A DNA stretch of 64,000 nt. It comes from Paenibacillus sp. FSL R5-0766 (lineage in GTDB: Bacteria > Bacillota > Bacilli > Paenibacillales > Paenibacillaceae). The notes beneath the pieces were generated by a model. The model was given only the letters and a program-made list of their open reading frames with translations, ran no database searches and was not told the origin of the DNA. Positions 8,053-16,946 of this stretch are shown piece after piece. Location of the stretch: positions 1,798,001-1,862,000 of the forward strand of contig NZ_CP150227.1 in the NCBI RefSeq assembly GCF_037971845.1, given 5' to 3'. A program made the position numbers and the translations under genes. Within the stretch, counting starts at the first letter, position 1. Each line of letters starts with the position of its first letter.

Positions 8053-8085
8053 TTCGGATTTATAAGGTATGGAAGGAGGGGGACT

Positions 8086-8478
8086 ATGCCAAGTTTGCAT
8101 GACAACATCATATTAAGTTACGAAGTTGATTTAGAGAACAAAAGAATTAGGATGCGTACTCGTTCAAGTCATGATGTGCCGAAAAATATGGATGTCTTAT
8201 TCTCTGGTGTAATGGCCCATGCGTTTGATACACCGCTGAATGGCAGCATTATTTTGGATCTGGATGAGTGGGAAATAGAGCATTTTATCCCTTATAATCG
8301 AGAGTTGTTAGAATCGGGGATGGGTCAGGGGTGGCCTGCCAGTTATGATTCCTATGACGAATTGCAAACTCGGCTGATAGAAGAGAAATACAAGTATATG
8401 GTGATCTCATCCTCGTATGGATTGAGTGGTTGGGTTTTGGCAAAGAACGTAGAGATTTCTGTTCAAGAAATGGGGTGA
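8086..8478 (+). CDS. Hypothetical protein
   Basis: A soluble 130-residue protein, beta-rich, with FSGVMAHAFDTPL and an acidic SIILDLDEWEIEHF segment near residues 40-70. The pattern is vaguely like bacterial immunity proteins, but I cannot assign it. ATG 8086 follows a strong GGAAGGAGGGGG. The next gene starts five bases after its stop. Confidence 0.6.
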   Translation: MPSLHDNIILSYEVDLENKRIRMRTRSSHDVPKNMDVLFSGVMAHAFDTPLNGSIILDLDEWEIEHFIPYNRELLESGMGQGWPASYDSYDELQTRLIEEKYKYMVISSSYGLSGWVLAKNVEISVQEMG

Positions 8479-8483
8479 ACGGA

Positions 8484-8831
8484 ATGGAGCGTGAAAACAC
8501 GCAGCATGGTAGCAAGAGGGGCGCGGGACTAAGAGCGGGCATTGTTGTGCTAGTTGTTCTGTTTGTTATTCTTGTAATGACCAATCCAAACGAAGAAGAT
8601 TTTGTCGCATGGCTCGCAAGTGAACATAACATCTATTCTTCGTATAATGTGATTGAAGACAGGACGTTTGTGCAGAAAATCGATGGTGAGGGAAGAAATC
8701 TTCATGTTAAAGGTGGACATATACGGCATATGGGAATCTTTTCAACATATAGTTACCTTTTCTCGGATAATGAAGAAAAAGAGATCCAGATTGAAGCGAT
8801 CGGCATAATGAATATGCTATTTAACAGATAG
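8484..8831 (+). CDS. DUF4359-like single-pass membrane protein
   Basis: About 115 residues: a short polar N-terminus, one membrane helix (about residues 16-32) and then VMTNPNEEDFVAWLASEH, which resembles the conserved motif of DUF4359 proteins just after their membrane anchor. The C-terminal 60 residues would be extracytoplasmic. ATG 8484 follows TGGGGTGAACGGA. A longer frame starting at 8430 overlaps the previous gene and is not needed. A terminator follows at 8880. Confidence 0.65.
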   Translation: MERENTQHGSKRGAGLRAGIVVLVVLFVILVMTNPNEEDFVAWLASEHNIYSSYNVIEDRTFVQKIDGEGRNLHVKGGHIRHMGIFSTYSYLFSDNEEKEIQIEAIGIMNMLFNR

Positions 8832-8879
8832 GTAGATTGTGGACAGTTACAAAAGTTGAGTGAAAGTTCTGCTGATAAC

Positions 8880-8925
8880 CACGCGCTTTGCATGATGTAT
8901 CTCGTGCAGAGAAGCGTGTTTTTTT
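8880..8925 (+). terminator. Rho-independent terminator
   Basis: CACGC at 8880 pairs with GCGTG ending at 8918, with an inner stem CTTTGCAT/GTGCAGAG, followed by seven or more T. The rest of the 8832-9103 gap holds no gene I can see. Confidence 0.75.
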
Positions 8926-9103
8926 GCGCGAAATACGATAGAAACAGAGATGGTTAACTTCGTTTATTCGCAAATTCCACATTATGGGTTATGATGTACC
9001 TTGAGAGAAAATTTTACATACATAGGAAGTCTCTATTTTAAATAAAAGTCATTTAAGGTCTTTACCAGGGGAGTGTTATCCATGACTAAATGGAGGGCTG
9101 ATT

Positions 9104-9556
9104 ATGAAAAAGTTAACCGTAGTTTCATTATTATTTCTACTTCTAGTGGCCTGTCAGAACCAGGAAAACACTGAAGATGCACAACAATCATCGACATCCC
9201 AAGAGAAGGAAGACATCCCACCAGAGTATCTCGATGAAACAAACTATACAGGGGACAAATTGGAAATCGTCAAACTTATGAATGCTCGTATGCGTTATTT
9301 ATACGAAGAGGATGAAAAGCGATATATGAATCTTTTTGATCCAAAATCTCCTATATCAAGTATGGGAAGATACAAAGTTCTCAAGGTTACTCCCATGAGC
9401 GACATAACTATACAGGAGCAAAGGAAGCTCTTTCAGGCAGTGGTGACGGTTAACGAGTTAAAAGAGAACAATGAAGAGTATAACAATACGATGGTGTTTT
9501 GGAAAAAGAAAGAAGATGGCGATAAGGCGCAATGGGTTATTGCAGATATTGATTAA
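9104..9556 (+). CDS. Small secreted lipoprotein, unknown function
   Basis: 150 residues with a lipoprotein signal peptide: MKK, a hydrophobic stretch, then the lipobox LLVAC with the lipid-modified Cys at residue 17. A Gln/Ser/Glu-rich linker follows, then a compact domain of about 100 residues resembling small NTF2-like or uncharacterised lipoprotein domains, not firmly assigned. It should be anchored on the outer face of the membrane. ATG 9104 follows AAATGGAGGGC. Confidence 0.75.
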   Translation: MKKLTVVSLLFLLLVACQNQENTEDAQQSSTSQEKEDIPPEYLDETNYTGDKLEIVKLMNARMRYLYEEDEKRYMNLFDPKSPISSMGRYKVLKVTPMSDITIQEQRKLFQAVVTVNELKENNEEYNNTMVFWKKKEDGDKAQWVIADID

Positions 9557-9615
9557 TAACATAGTGTCTGACACATGGAAGATCCATATCTTCACACAAA
9601 ATAAAGGGTGATGTA

Positions 9616-10459
9616 ATGATGGCAAGGCGTTTAATACTGATTGAAGGATTACCGGGTTCAGGCAAGTCAAACGGTTGCCAAAATGGTATCCGAAATTTTG
9701 ATAGAACAAGGCAAGGAGGTACAACTATTTCAAGAAGGGAACCTGGATCACCCTGCTGATTACGAGGGCGTATCTTTTTATTATGCTGGAGACTTCGAGG
9801 CTTTATTGAAAACACATGAAGAATACAGAGAGATTCTGGAAAGCAATGCGACTGCTCATGATCAAGGTTTCCTGATTCCATACCGTAAGATGAAAGAGCA
9901 ATGGGGAATAGAGCTTCCCGATCACATTGTACAGGATATTTTCAGACGAGATATTTACGAAATTCCTTTTGAGCAAAATGTGAAGCTGATCACCGGGAAG
10001 TGGCAAGATTTCACCCAAAACGTGTTAAGCACGAATGATGACTGCATCACGATATTTGAGTGTTGTTTCATCCAGAATCTACTGACTATGGGTCTTGTAA
10101 AATGCAATCAATCCAAAGAGCAGAACGTACAGTATGTATTGGAACTGGAGCGTATCATTCATGCTCTGAACCCGCTTCTCATCTATATCGACCAGAAAGA
10201 TATATCCTATACATTTGATAAGGCGGTTAGTGAAAGACCAAAAGAATGGTCAGAGGGATTCATTAATTATTATACGAACCAGGGTTTGGGGCAGGCACAG
10301 GGTTATCAGGGTGTTGAGGGTACGGTACAGGTTTTGCAGGAAAGAAAGAAGCTGGAGTCCGAAATCTATGGGTTACTACAAATGGATAAGGTATGGCTGG
10401 ATAATTCGGATTATGACCGCAAGGCTTGTAGGCACAAGCTAGAAAAGATTCTGCAGTAA
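9616..10459 (+). pseudogene. P-loop ATPase gene with a frameshift in Walker A
   Basis: From ATG 9616 (behind AAAGGGTGA) the frame reads MMARRLILIEGLPGSGKS and should continue T-V-A-K-M-V-S-E-I-L, but one extra A in the AAA at 9669-9671 shifts it. The original frame then ends after 47 codons, while the remaining 260 codons stay open in the next frame to 10459. The protein is a P-loop NTPase of about 275 residues (AAA_33/kinase-like); the body after the P-loop is not recognised. As read, the product is split exactly inside its nucleotide-binding loop. This is either a true mutation or a one-base sequence error. Confidence 0.8.
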
Positions 10460-10497
10460 CCTTAATGAAATACGAATACATACCGGAGGTCAGTTTT

Positions 10498-10683
10498 ATG
10501 ACATTTTATGGATTAGCCTTAATTGCAACAACCGCAATCTTAATTATTATAGGTGTTCGAAGCAAACGGAAAGTAATTCTTAGATGGGGCATAGCCAGTT
10601 TAATTTTATTGCTCGTACTCATCATTCCCTCATTCATCATGGGATTCATGGACGGATTTGCTGATGGGTGGTCAGCGAGATGA
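10498..10683 (+). CDS. Small two-helix membrane protein
   Basis: 61 residues with two membrane helices (about 4-20 and 29-47) separated by a basic RSKRKVILR loop, ending GFMDGFADGWSAR. I do not recognise the family. ATG 10498 has GGAGGT at 10485-10490; the ATG at 10465 would place the ribosome binding site inside the gene. Its TGA overlaps the ATG of the NUDIX gene at 10680. Confidence 0.7.
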   Translation: MTFYGLALIATTAILIIIGVRSKRKVILRWGIASLILLLVLIIPSFIMGFMDGFADGWSAR

Positions 10684-11171
10684 CCACTGCAGATAACAAT
10701 AATGTATCGTATAAACAAAATAACAACAAATTCAACTTTCGTGTGGCAGGTATTGTGATGGATGCGGGAAGAGTTCTTTTGCATACGACTGAACAGGATG
10801 ATTTCTGGAATCTGCCCGGAGGGAGGGTAGAATTGAACGAGACAACTGAAGCGGCTATTGTGCGAGAGATGATGGAGGAACTGGGTGTTCATGTAGAAGC
10901 GCACAGGCTCGCATATGTTAGTGAAGATTTCTTTGAATATGATGGCCTGAAGTATCATGAAGTTGGTTTTTATTATGTCATCACATTGCCGGAAGCCCAT
11001 AAGCTTTATAGTGAAATAGAATTCAAAGGTCTAGAGGATAACGGTAAGTTAACTTTCCAATGGTTTTCCTTAGACGAACTGGAGCGGATGGAAGTATATC
11101 CTGTGTTTTTGAAAAAGGAACTGAGTAACCTTCTTGATGCAAAAGGCATCAAACACTTCATTCAGATATAG
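10680..11171 (+). CDS. NUDIX hydrolase
   Basis: A pyrophosphohydrolase of about 163 residues. The NUDIX box is complete: GGRVELNE...REMMEELGV near residues 44-66. A polar Asn-rich N-terminal extension of about 20 residues precedes the fold. ATG 10680 overlaps the preceding stop in ATGA and is preferred to the GTG at 10668. The substrate is unknown. It is closely followed by the histidine phosphatase gene. Confidence 0.88.
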   Translation: MTTADNNNVSYKQNNNKFNFRVAGIVMDAGRVLLHTTEQDDFWNLPGGRVELNETTEAAIVREMMEELGVHVEAHRLAYVSEDFFEYDGLKYHEVGFYYVITLPEAHKLYSEIEFKGLEDNGKLTFQWFSLDELERMEVYPVFLKKELSNLLDAKGIKHFIQI

Positions 11172-11185
11172 AGGAATAGGTGCCT

Positions 11186-11755
11186 ATGGACATTACATTT
11201 ATTCGTCATGGTCATGGCGAACACTTGGTAGATTACCCTAATCAATTAAATTGCCTGCACCCTGGCCTCACTGAATTGGGAAAAAGTCAGGTTATAGCGT
11301 TGCGTAAACAAGTGGTTTTTGCTCCTGAAGACGTCATTTTGGTTAGTCCAACGAAACGTACTATTGAAACAGCACAACTCCTAATCCCTAACAAAAATCT
11401 TGCGTTCTTCAGCCCACTGGTTGGCCCAAGAATGTTTCCTCAGAATCCAGAGTTTGTTCCTTTCGTCTGTGATCAGATCTATTCCAAAGAAGAGCTCAGT
11501 CATCAGTATACTGACATAAGATTGGTTGAGCTGGGGTTGGATTATTGGGAAGAAAGTATTAATCAGATGGATGCACATCGGTTCCAGATATTAGTTGAAA
11601 AGCTTCTTGAATGGTGCAGTCAACAGAGCGGCAATACGTTTATCATTTCCCATGACGGTACGATATCGAACTACAGGATGTTACTCGGAGAAGAAGGGTT
11701 AACCAAAAGTGATTATCTTGGTGAAGCAGGGCAGTACACGATCAGGAACTTTTAA
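11186..11755 (+). CDS. Histidine phosphatase family protein
   Basis: A branch 1 histidine acid phosphatase/phosphoglycerate mutase-like enzyme of about 189 residues. The phosphorylated His is in FIRHGHGE near residue 8. SPTKRTIETAQLL carries the second phosphate-binding Arg, and ISHDGTI near residue 155 the second catalytic His. The substrate is unknown. ATG 11186 gives MDITFIRHG and has GAGGAATAGG upstream; an in-frame GTG at 11180 is less likely. Confidence 0.85.
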   Translation: MDITFIRHGHGEHLVDYPNQLNCLHPGLTELGKSQVIALRKQVVFAPEDVILVSPTKRTIETAQLLIPNKNLAFFSPLVGPRMFPQNPEFVPFVCDQIYSKEELSHQYTDIRLVELGLDYWEESINQMDAHRFQILVEKLLEWCSQQSGNTFIISHDGTISNYRMLLGEEGLTKSDYLGEAGQYTIRNF

Positions 11756-11849
11756 CGATCTAAGGAGATTCCATCAATCTCTTCTACTACACATTACACA
11801 AGGCGTCTGTTTTGTAAGTGGTCTATAACTGTACTAAGGGGGACTTTCA

Positions 11850-12365
11850 ATGAAGTTATCGGATTATGAATATTTAACTTTAGCTCTGGAAGAAGCAGAA
11901 CAATCACTTAATGAAGGAACGTATCCGATTGGTGCGATAATCGTTGATGTGGATGGGAATGTCGTGAGTAAAGGCAGGAACCGAGTCTTCTCGGATTGCG
12001 ACCCCACCGCACATGCTGAAGTGGATGCCATTCGTCGGGCAGGAAGACATTTGCTGGATGTAGACAAGAAGAGATTCACGAAGAAGAAAGAACTGACGCT
12101 CTATACTACCTGTGAACCTTGTCCTATGTGTTCTTGTACCATATTAATGTCGGGTATTAAAAAGATTGTATGGGCCGCAGATGATGAAGAATATGGCGGG
12201 CTTCGACGTTTCAAGGAAGGGCCTCATTTTATCCATATGTTTGACACGTTATCCTGTGTTGCAGTACCATACCTTGATCTGGAAAACAAACAGAGAGCTT
12301 TGCTTGCCAAATGGAACATTGGTAGAGGTTTGTTTGATACAGAGTGGGAGATTCCTAAACAATGA
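11850..12365 (+). CDS. Nucleoside/cytidine-type deaminase
   Basis: A zinc-dependent deaminase of the CMP/dCMP deaminase superfamily, 171 residues. The zinc and proton-shuttle motif is TAHAEVDAI near residue 54 and the second zinc motif is CEPCPMCSC near residue 88. The layout is closest to guanine/tRNA-adenosine/nucleoside deaminases (TadA/GuaD-like), and the exact base is uncertain. Start ATG 11850 behind AAGGGGGAC. Its TGA overlaps the ATG of the next gene (12362). Confidence 0.85.
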   Translation: MKLSDYEYLTLALEEAEQSLNEGTYPIGAIIVDVDGNVVSKGRNRVFSDCDPTAHAEVDAIRRAGRHLLDVDKKRFTKKKELTLYTTCEPCPMCSCTILMSGIKKIVWAADDEEYGGLRRFKEGPHFIHMFDTLSCVAVPYLDLENKQRALLAKWNIGRGLFDTEWEIPKQ

Positions 12366-12736
12366 AATCTATTCCGTTCTCTATACTCTTGGCCAGTGTC
12401 ATTTTAGGTATCTCGTTTATTATTGGCTGTATATTGCTAACGACTCAGGAGAGAAATAGTGAACTGACTCAGGCAGCAGAGCAAAAAGTATCTAATGACA
12501 AAGTATTAATGACGATTCAAGAAACTGCCGGGTATCTGAGTATGACTGAAGAACAGGTGATGAGTATTATTAAGGCTGAGCAAGGGAGTGTTACGGTGTC
12601 AGGTTTCTTTGATGGGAGAATGTTTCCGTTCATTAAGGTTCAGGATAATTTTTTTGTTAGTAGAGTGGAGTTGGATTTGTGGGTTCAGGAAGCATCTGCA
12701 AGTCACAGAAGGTATATTAATGGGCAAATGCAGTAG
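12362..12736 (+). CDS. Membrane-anchored helix-turn-helix (excisionase-like) protein
   Basis: 124 residues. An N-terminal membrane helix (about 6-26) is followed by a segment TIQETAGYLSMTEEQVMSI and FIKVQDNFFVSRVELDLWV that looks like the winged-helix fold of excisionase/MerR-type DNA-binding domains. If the helix is a signal anchor with the usual topology the domain would be outside, so it may be a repurposed fold rather than a DNA binder. ATGA overlap with the deaminase gene suggests coupling. Confidence 0.65.
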   Translation: MKSIPFSILLASVILGISFIIGCILLTTQERNSELTQAAEQKVSNDKVLMTIQETAGYLSMTEEQVMSIIKAEQGSVTVSGFFDGRMFPFIKVQDNFFVSRVELDLWVQEASASHRRYINGQMQ

Positions 12737-12777
12737 TCTATGGGAACGATGGCATAATCCAAAGGAGATGAATCCAC

Positions 12778-13320
12778 ATGGAATTCGTGGGAGAGAGGGT
12801 AAGAGTAACATCCGTCACAGAGCAGGACCTCGACTTCATATGTCAACTTGAATGTGACACAAACATATGGAGCTTTGAGGAAACTGTTGAAACGGATGAG
12901 GAAAAGGTCCGTGAGAAATATCGCAACCATTTTGCTGTCACAGATGAGAAACCGTATGCCTATGATTTCGTTATACGTCGCTTGAATGATCCGGAGGACA
13001 CACCCATCGGTATCGTTCAAATGTGGAGTTATGTGGATTACCGCAAAAGCTGGGAACTTGGATTCGCAGTACTTTCGGAATGTTCAAGTAGAGGATACGG
13101 GAGTGAAGCTACCCGACTTTTGCTACAATTTGCATTTCAAGAGTTACAAGCTCATAAGGTCGTCGGCATGTGCAATTCACAAAACGTCCGCTCAGCCGCA
13201 CTGATGCAGCATGTGGGTATGACACGGGAGGCCGTCTTCCAGGAAGAACTATGGTGGAACAATCAGTGGACAGACCAGTATTTTTTCTCGATTTTGGATA
13301 GAGAGTTTAAGTCAGTCTAA
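12778..13320 (+). CDS. GNAT N-acetyltransferase (RimJ/RimL-like)
   Basis: A 180-residue acetyltransferase of the RimJ/RimL/SpeG branch: VRVTSVTEQDLDFICQLE at the N-terminus, ELGFAVLSECSSRGYGSEATRL with the acetyl-CoA-binding loop near residue 105, and NVRSAALMQHVGMTREA (motif B) near 145. The acceptor is unknown; members acetylate ribosomal protein N-termini or small amines. ATG 12778 behind AAAGGAGATG. Confidence 0.88.
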   Translation: MEFVGERVRVTSVTEQDLDFICQLECDTNIWSFEETVETDEEKVREKYRNHFAVTDEKPYAYDFVIRRLNDPEDTPIGIVQMWSYVDYRKSWELGFAVLSECSSRGYGSEATRLLLQFAFQELQAHKVVGMCNSQNVRSAALMQHVGMTREAVFQEELWWNNQWTDQYFFSILDREFKSV

Positions 13321-13340
13321 TAGGTACGGGAGGAAATCTG

Positions 13341-14006
13341 ATGAATACATTGGTTCTGCTAAGTGATTTGGTATTCAAATCTAACGATAAATTGGATCAG
13401 AGAATACTACGCTTATTTAACAGTGAACAGCCTTCCATCGGATATATCCCTTCGTGCTCCGACCTGGAGCGGAAATATTTTGAACACACTAAACGTTACT
13501 ATAATCTAGTAGGAATCGATAACATTCAATATTATGATCTTGATCTGGAGTATGAGGAAAGCACATTTGGCTCTATTTTCGAATGTGATGCGATTCATCT
13601 ATCCGGTGGAAATACGTTTTATTTTCTAAGTTTATTACAGAAGAGAAATGTGCTTGGTCTGCTGCGTTCCTATGTGAAGAGTGGCGGCATTCTGATTGGG
13701 GTCAGCGCAGGCAGTATTCTGACTACACCTACGATAGAGATCGCTGGGTTTGGGGAAGATGCAGATGAGAACAATGTGGGTTTGAATGATATAAAAGCGC
13801 TGGGGCTCGTTGATTTTGAGATTGCACCGCACTGGGATGGTTCGGAAGACACCCTGAATTCATTAAGAGAGTATACCCGTGTTAATCGTACGGCTGTTTA
13901 TGTGTGCCAAGATGGTGGCGGGCTTGTAATGGATGGTGAAAGCATAGAGTTGTATGGACATGTGCGTTTCTTAGATTACAGAGAGAGTGGGTCTGGTCAT
14001 GAGTAA
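13341..14006 (+). CDS. Peptidase E family (S51) serine peptidase
   Basis: A cytoplasmic class I glutamine-amidotransferase-fold peptidase of 221 residues. The nucleophile Ser is in the elbow GVSAGSI near residue 124, preceded by DAIHLSGGNTFYFL. A candidate catalytic His lies in IAPHWDGSED. Members cleave Asp-Xaa dipeptides. The stop overlaps the start of the PhzF gene (13999) by eight bases, so the two are likely co-translated. ATG 13341 follows ACGGGAGGA. Confidence 0.82.
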   Translation: MNTLVLLSDLVFKSNDKLDQRILRLFNSEQPSIGYIPSCSDLERKYFEHTKRYYNLVGIDNIQYYDLDLEYEESTFGSIFECDAIHLSGGNTFYFLSLLQKRNVLGLLRSYVKSGGILIGVSAGSILTTPTIEIAGFGEDADENNVGLNDIKALGLVDFEIAPHWDGSEDTLNSLREYTRVNRTAVYVCQDGGGLVMDGESIELYGHVRFLDYRESGSGHE

Positions 14007-14892
14007 TATTACGGTCTATCATTATGATGCTTTCTCTACCGTTCCCGGTCAAGGTAACCCGGCAGGAGTGGTTTTTGATGCTGATCATTTCAGTGAGACG
14101 GAGATGCAGCAGATCGCTTATAAGGTTGGTTTTAATGAGACGGTATTTGTGTTGAACTCTGAAGTAGCTGACGTCAGACTACGTTATTTTACACCGGGGC
14201 ATGAGATTAATCTGTGTGGTCATGCCACAATGGCATCACTGTATGGTTTGAAGACGCGTGGGATGTTAAGTGACAAAGAGTTGATCACAATTGAAACCAA
14301 TGTAGGTACATTACCCATACGATTTGAGCGCAATGCCGACACCATTTACATGGAAATGAAACAGGATCAGCCGCAGTTTATACCATTCCAGGGGGATATC
14401 GAGAAGCTGGTAAGCGCCATCAATCTCACTCTGGATGAGGTTGACCTTTCTACGCCAATTGTTTATGGAAGTACGGGAACCTGGACGGTATTAATCCCGA
14501 TTCGTGAACTGAACTCTTTTATGAAGATGAAACCGGATTCTTCCCTGTTCCCAGGAATTTTAATTGATAATCCCAAAGCTTCCCTGCATCCCTTTTGTTT
14601 CGAAACCCGTGATTTCGATGCGATGATGCATGCCAGACATTTTTCATCACCTTACTCTGGTACGACTGAAGATCCAGTGACTGGAACAGCCTCCGGGGTG
14701 ATGGGTGCTTATTATTTAACCTATGTGAAACCGGAGATTGATGAGGTACAGTTTGTGATAGAGCAAGGGCATGAGATTGGAAGAGATGGAAAGGTTCAAG
14801 TGAGTGTGATTCGGGATGGTGAGGATATGGATGTCAGAATGAAGGGGACAGCTGTATTTGTGCGTGAACTAAACGTTGAATTGGACACCTGA
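13999..14892 (+). CDS. PhzF family isomerase/epimerase-like protein
   Basis: About 297 residues with the PhzF signature: DAFSTVPGQGNPAGVV at the N-terminus, the catalytic Glu in GFNETVFV near residue 46, LCGHATMAS near 76 and GTASGVMGAY near 233. The fold is a duplicated diaminopimelate-epimerase-like domain. Most members outside phenazine clusters have unknown substrates, and no phenazine genes are nearby. ATG 13999 gives MSNITVYHYD; the ATG at 13987 is a less likely start. Confidence 0.88.
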   Translation: MSNITVYHYDAFSTVPGQGNPAGVVFDADHFSETEMQQIAYKVGFNETVFVLNSEVADVRLRYFTPGHEINLCGHATMASLYGLKTRGMLSDKELITIETNVGTLPIRFERNADTIYMEMKQDQPQFIPFQGDIEKLVSAINLTLDEVDLSTPIVYGSTGTWTVLIPIRELNSFMKMKPDSSLFPGILIDNPKASLHPFCFETRDFDAMMHARHFSSPYSGTTEDPVTGTASGVMGAYYLTYVKPEIDEVQFVIEQGHEIGRDGKVQVSVIRDGEDMDVRMKGTAVFVRELNVELDT

Positions 14893-14931
14893 TCCTATAC
14901 GAAAGCAAAAAGCGTGGAGGAGATTAACATT

Positions 14932-15384
14932 TTGCATATTTTTGATATTCGGCAGAAGCCGGACGTGCTGCAAGAAGCAGTACAGTATTTCTGGAAACAA
15001 TGGGGCTCAGAATCAAGCTTCCATTTTTATCGAGATTGTATAGAGCGTTCTGTGGAAACAGATAGTGATGTACCAAGATTTTATGTGATGCTGGACGGAG
15101 ACCAGATTATTGGTGGGTATGCTTTGTTACGAAGCGATCTGAATAGTAGGCAGGATCTCTTTCCATGGTTTGCGTGTCTTCATATTGATCCAGAATATCG
15201 GGGCCAGAACCTGGGTGGACAACTTCAGACCCATGCATTAAATGAGGTGAAAGCAAAAGGGTATGACAAGCTGTATTTATGTACTGATCTGACTGATTAT
15301 TATGAAAAAAATAACTGGGCCTATATCGGTAAAGGATATCTGCTTGATGATGAAGAGACGAGAATCTATGAATATCAGATTTAA
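14932..15384 (+). CDS. GNAT family N-acetyltransferase
   Basis: About 150 residues. Motif A, CLHIDPEYRGQNLGGQLQTHAL, has the conserved R/Q-x2-G-x-G-type loop, and the C-terminal CTDLTDYYEKNNW replaces the usual motif B Tyr. TTG 14932 is the probable start, 11 bases after GGAGG at 14916-14920; the GTG at 14914 overlaps that site. The substrate is unknown. Confidence 0.82.
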   Translation: MHIFDIRQKPDVLQEAVQYFWKQWGSESSFHFYRDCIERSVETDSDVPRFYVMLDGDQIIGGYALLRSDLNSRQDLFPWFACLHIDPEYRGQNLGGQLQTHALNEVKAKGYDKLYLCTDLTDYYEKNNWAYIGKGYLLDDEETRIYEYQI

Positions 15385-15437
15385 TAGAGGTTGCACACGT
15401 TTTAGGGCTTTGTTTTGAATTCGGGAGGAATGAACCT

Positions 15438-16277
15438 ATGATTACCGAGATTAATAAACATGATTTCCACAAAGTAAAACATCTCACGGACTCGTGTCCG
15501 AATATTGAAGTCAAGGGGGTGGCGTATGGCTTGAACCCGGGACGGATATATGTAGATGATGCAGAGAATATCACAGCAGCTCTAATTTGGATACATGGAC
15601 AATCTGGTTTTCAGTTGATCGGAGATTCTCGAAGTGAACCCTTTCTGAATGAATTGAAAGAGTACATGCGGGAACGTATTGAACCTGAATTATTGAACTT
15701 ACATATTCATGCTGTTGAAATTGGTGTGGTGGATGAAACTTGGGAAGATGTTCTTCAGCATATCTCTGGGAAAAGAGATATCTCCAGTGATTTTCAGCAT
15801 GTATACAAACTGAATCCAAATCCGATAAGTCAGCAAGTACCTCTCGACATATGTGCTTCACAGGACGAGAAAGTCAAAATTCTGAGGATAGATGAAGTAC
15901 TATTAGGAGAGAAAAGATATAACAATTCTCCATGTCTGAAAAATAAAATCTCTCACTTCTGGACGACAATAGATGATTTTTTACAACATGGCTTTGGCTA
16001 TATTGCAGTGCATAACGATGATATCGCGAGTGTTTGCCTTTCGGCATTTATCGCAGATCAGACACATGCGGTTGATATTGAAACGGTTGAAGTCTACAGA
16101 AGAAGGAATTATGGTGCGATGGTGGCAAAAGCTTTTGTAGAAGAATGCGGTCGTGTAGGCATACATCCGTATTGGGATTGTTCACCGGATAATGCGGGCT
16201 CAATTCGTCTGGCGCAGGGTGTGGGCATGTCACTGAATTTTAACTATAAAGTCTACTGGTATGACCTCTCTATATAG
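15438..16277 (+). CDS. GNAT acetyltransferase (GNAT_acetyltran-like)
   Basis: 279 residues, about twice the size of a single GNAT domain. The N-terminal half (GVAYGLNPGRIYVDD) and C-terminal half (ASVCLSAF, ETVEVYRRRNYGAMVAKAFVEECGRVG, WDCSPDNAGSIRLAQGVGM) match the two-part acetyltransferases of the GNAT_acetyltran family. The acetyl-CoA loop RRRNYG is near residue 217. The substrate is unknown. ATG 15438 behind CGGGAGGAA. Confidence 0.8.
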   Translation: MITEINKHDFHKVKHLTDSCPNIEVKGVAYGLNPGRIYVDDAENITAALIWIHGQSGFQLIGDSRSEPFLNELKEYMRERIEPELLNLHIHAVEIGVVDETWEDVLQHISGKRDISSDFQHVYKLNPNPISQQVPLDICASQDEKVKILRIDEVLLGEKRYNNSPCLKNKISHFWTTIDDFLQHGFGYIAVHNDDIASVCLSAFIADQTHAVDIETVEVYRRRNYGAMVAKAFVEECGRVGIHPYWDCSPDNAGSIRLAQGVGMSLNFNYKVYWYDLSI

Positions 16278-16310
16278 ATTGTGAATCGGAAAAATGAAGG
16301 AGGATGTGCT

Positions 16311-16901
16311 GTGAGCGAATCATTACAGGATCAGATTCAATTTCTCATTGAGATTGATAAACTCAAAACGATTGAACGAAAGACGAGAATTATGCATGGT
16401 GAGAGACTTGAAAATGATGCGGAGCATTCCTGGCATCTGGCGATGATGGCCTTGGTTTTGCAGAGTCATGCCAACAAGGATGTGGATATCCTCAAAGTCA
16501 TTAAGATGCTTCTCGTTCATGATCTGGTCGAGATTGATGCCGGAGATACGTTCGCTTATGATACGGTGGGACACACGGATAAATATGATCGTGAACTCAA
16601 AGCAGCTCATCGGCTGTTTGGTATATTGCCTAAGGAACAGGCTGAAGAATTACTCCATTTATGGTTAGAGTTTGAAGCAAAACAGACCCCTGAAGCGCAA
16701 TTTGCTTCATCTCTCGATCGGTTGCAGCCTCTGATCCATAATCATCAGAATGAGGGAGATACGTGGCAGAAATATAACATTACCAGTGATCAGGTATTAA
16801 ACAGAAACCGTGAGATTGCAAACGGTTCCGAAACATTGTGGGAGTATGCGCAGCAACTTATTCAGAAATCCGTGGATCAGGGAATCTTGACCAAATCATA
16901 A
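16311..16901 (+). CDS. HD domain phosphohydrolase (YfbR/HDDC2-like)
   Basis: About 196 residues. The metal-binding HD residues are visible: RLENDAEHSWHLAMMA near residue 32, then VHDLVEIDAGD near 67. The arrangement is that of 5'-deoxynucleotidase YfbR and HDDC2-type enzymes, which remove phosphate from deoxynucleoside monophosphates. GTG 16311 is chosen because AAGGAGG lies at 16297-16303; the GTG at 16281 lies upstream of it. Its neighbours (NUDIX, deaminase) would fit nucleotide-pool cleaning. Confidence 0.83.
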   Translation: MSESLQDQIQFLIEIDKLKTIERKTRIMHGERLENDAEHSWHLAMMALVLQSHANKDVDILKVIKMLLVHDLVEIDAGDTFAYDTVGHTDKYDRELKAAHRLFGILPKEQAEELLHLWLEFEAKQTPEAQFASSLDRLQPLIHNHQNEGDTWQKYNITSDQVLNRNREIANGSETLWEYAQQLIQKSVDQGILTKS

Positions 16902-16946
16902 GGATACGTTTTGACGTATGCACTTGAAGATGGGGGAGAAGCATGA

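Noticed and set aside
8984..9000. GGGTTATGATG word shared with 2756-2766
   Set aside because: Looks like a -10 TATGAT in both places but the -35 regions do not agree and the second is far from a gene start, so it was not called a promoter pair.
9641..9680. TTG at 9641 as the real start of the 272-codon frame
   Set aside because: The codons before T-V-A-K are out-of-frame readings of the P-loop; the upstream frame encodes the proper Walker A, so a frameshift explains the data better.
10506..11000. 164-codon minus-strand frame
   Set aside because: Antisense to the small membrane protein and NUDIX genes, without domain or ribosome binding site.
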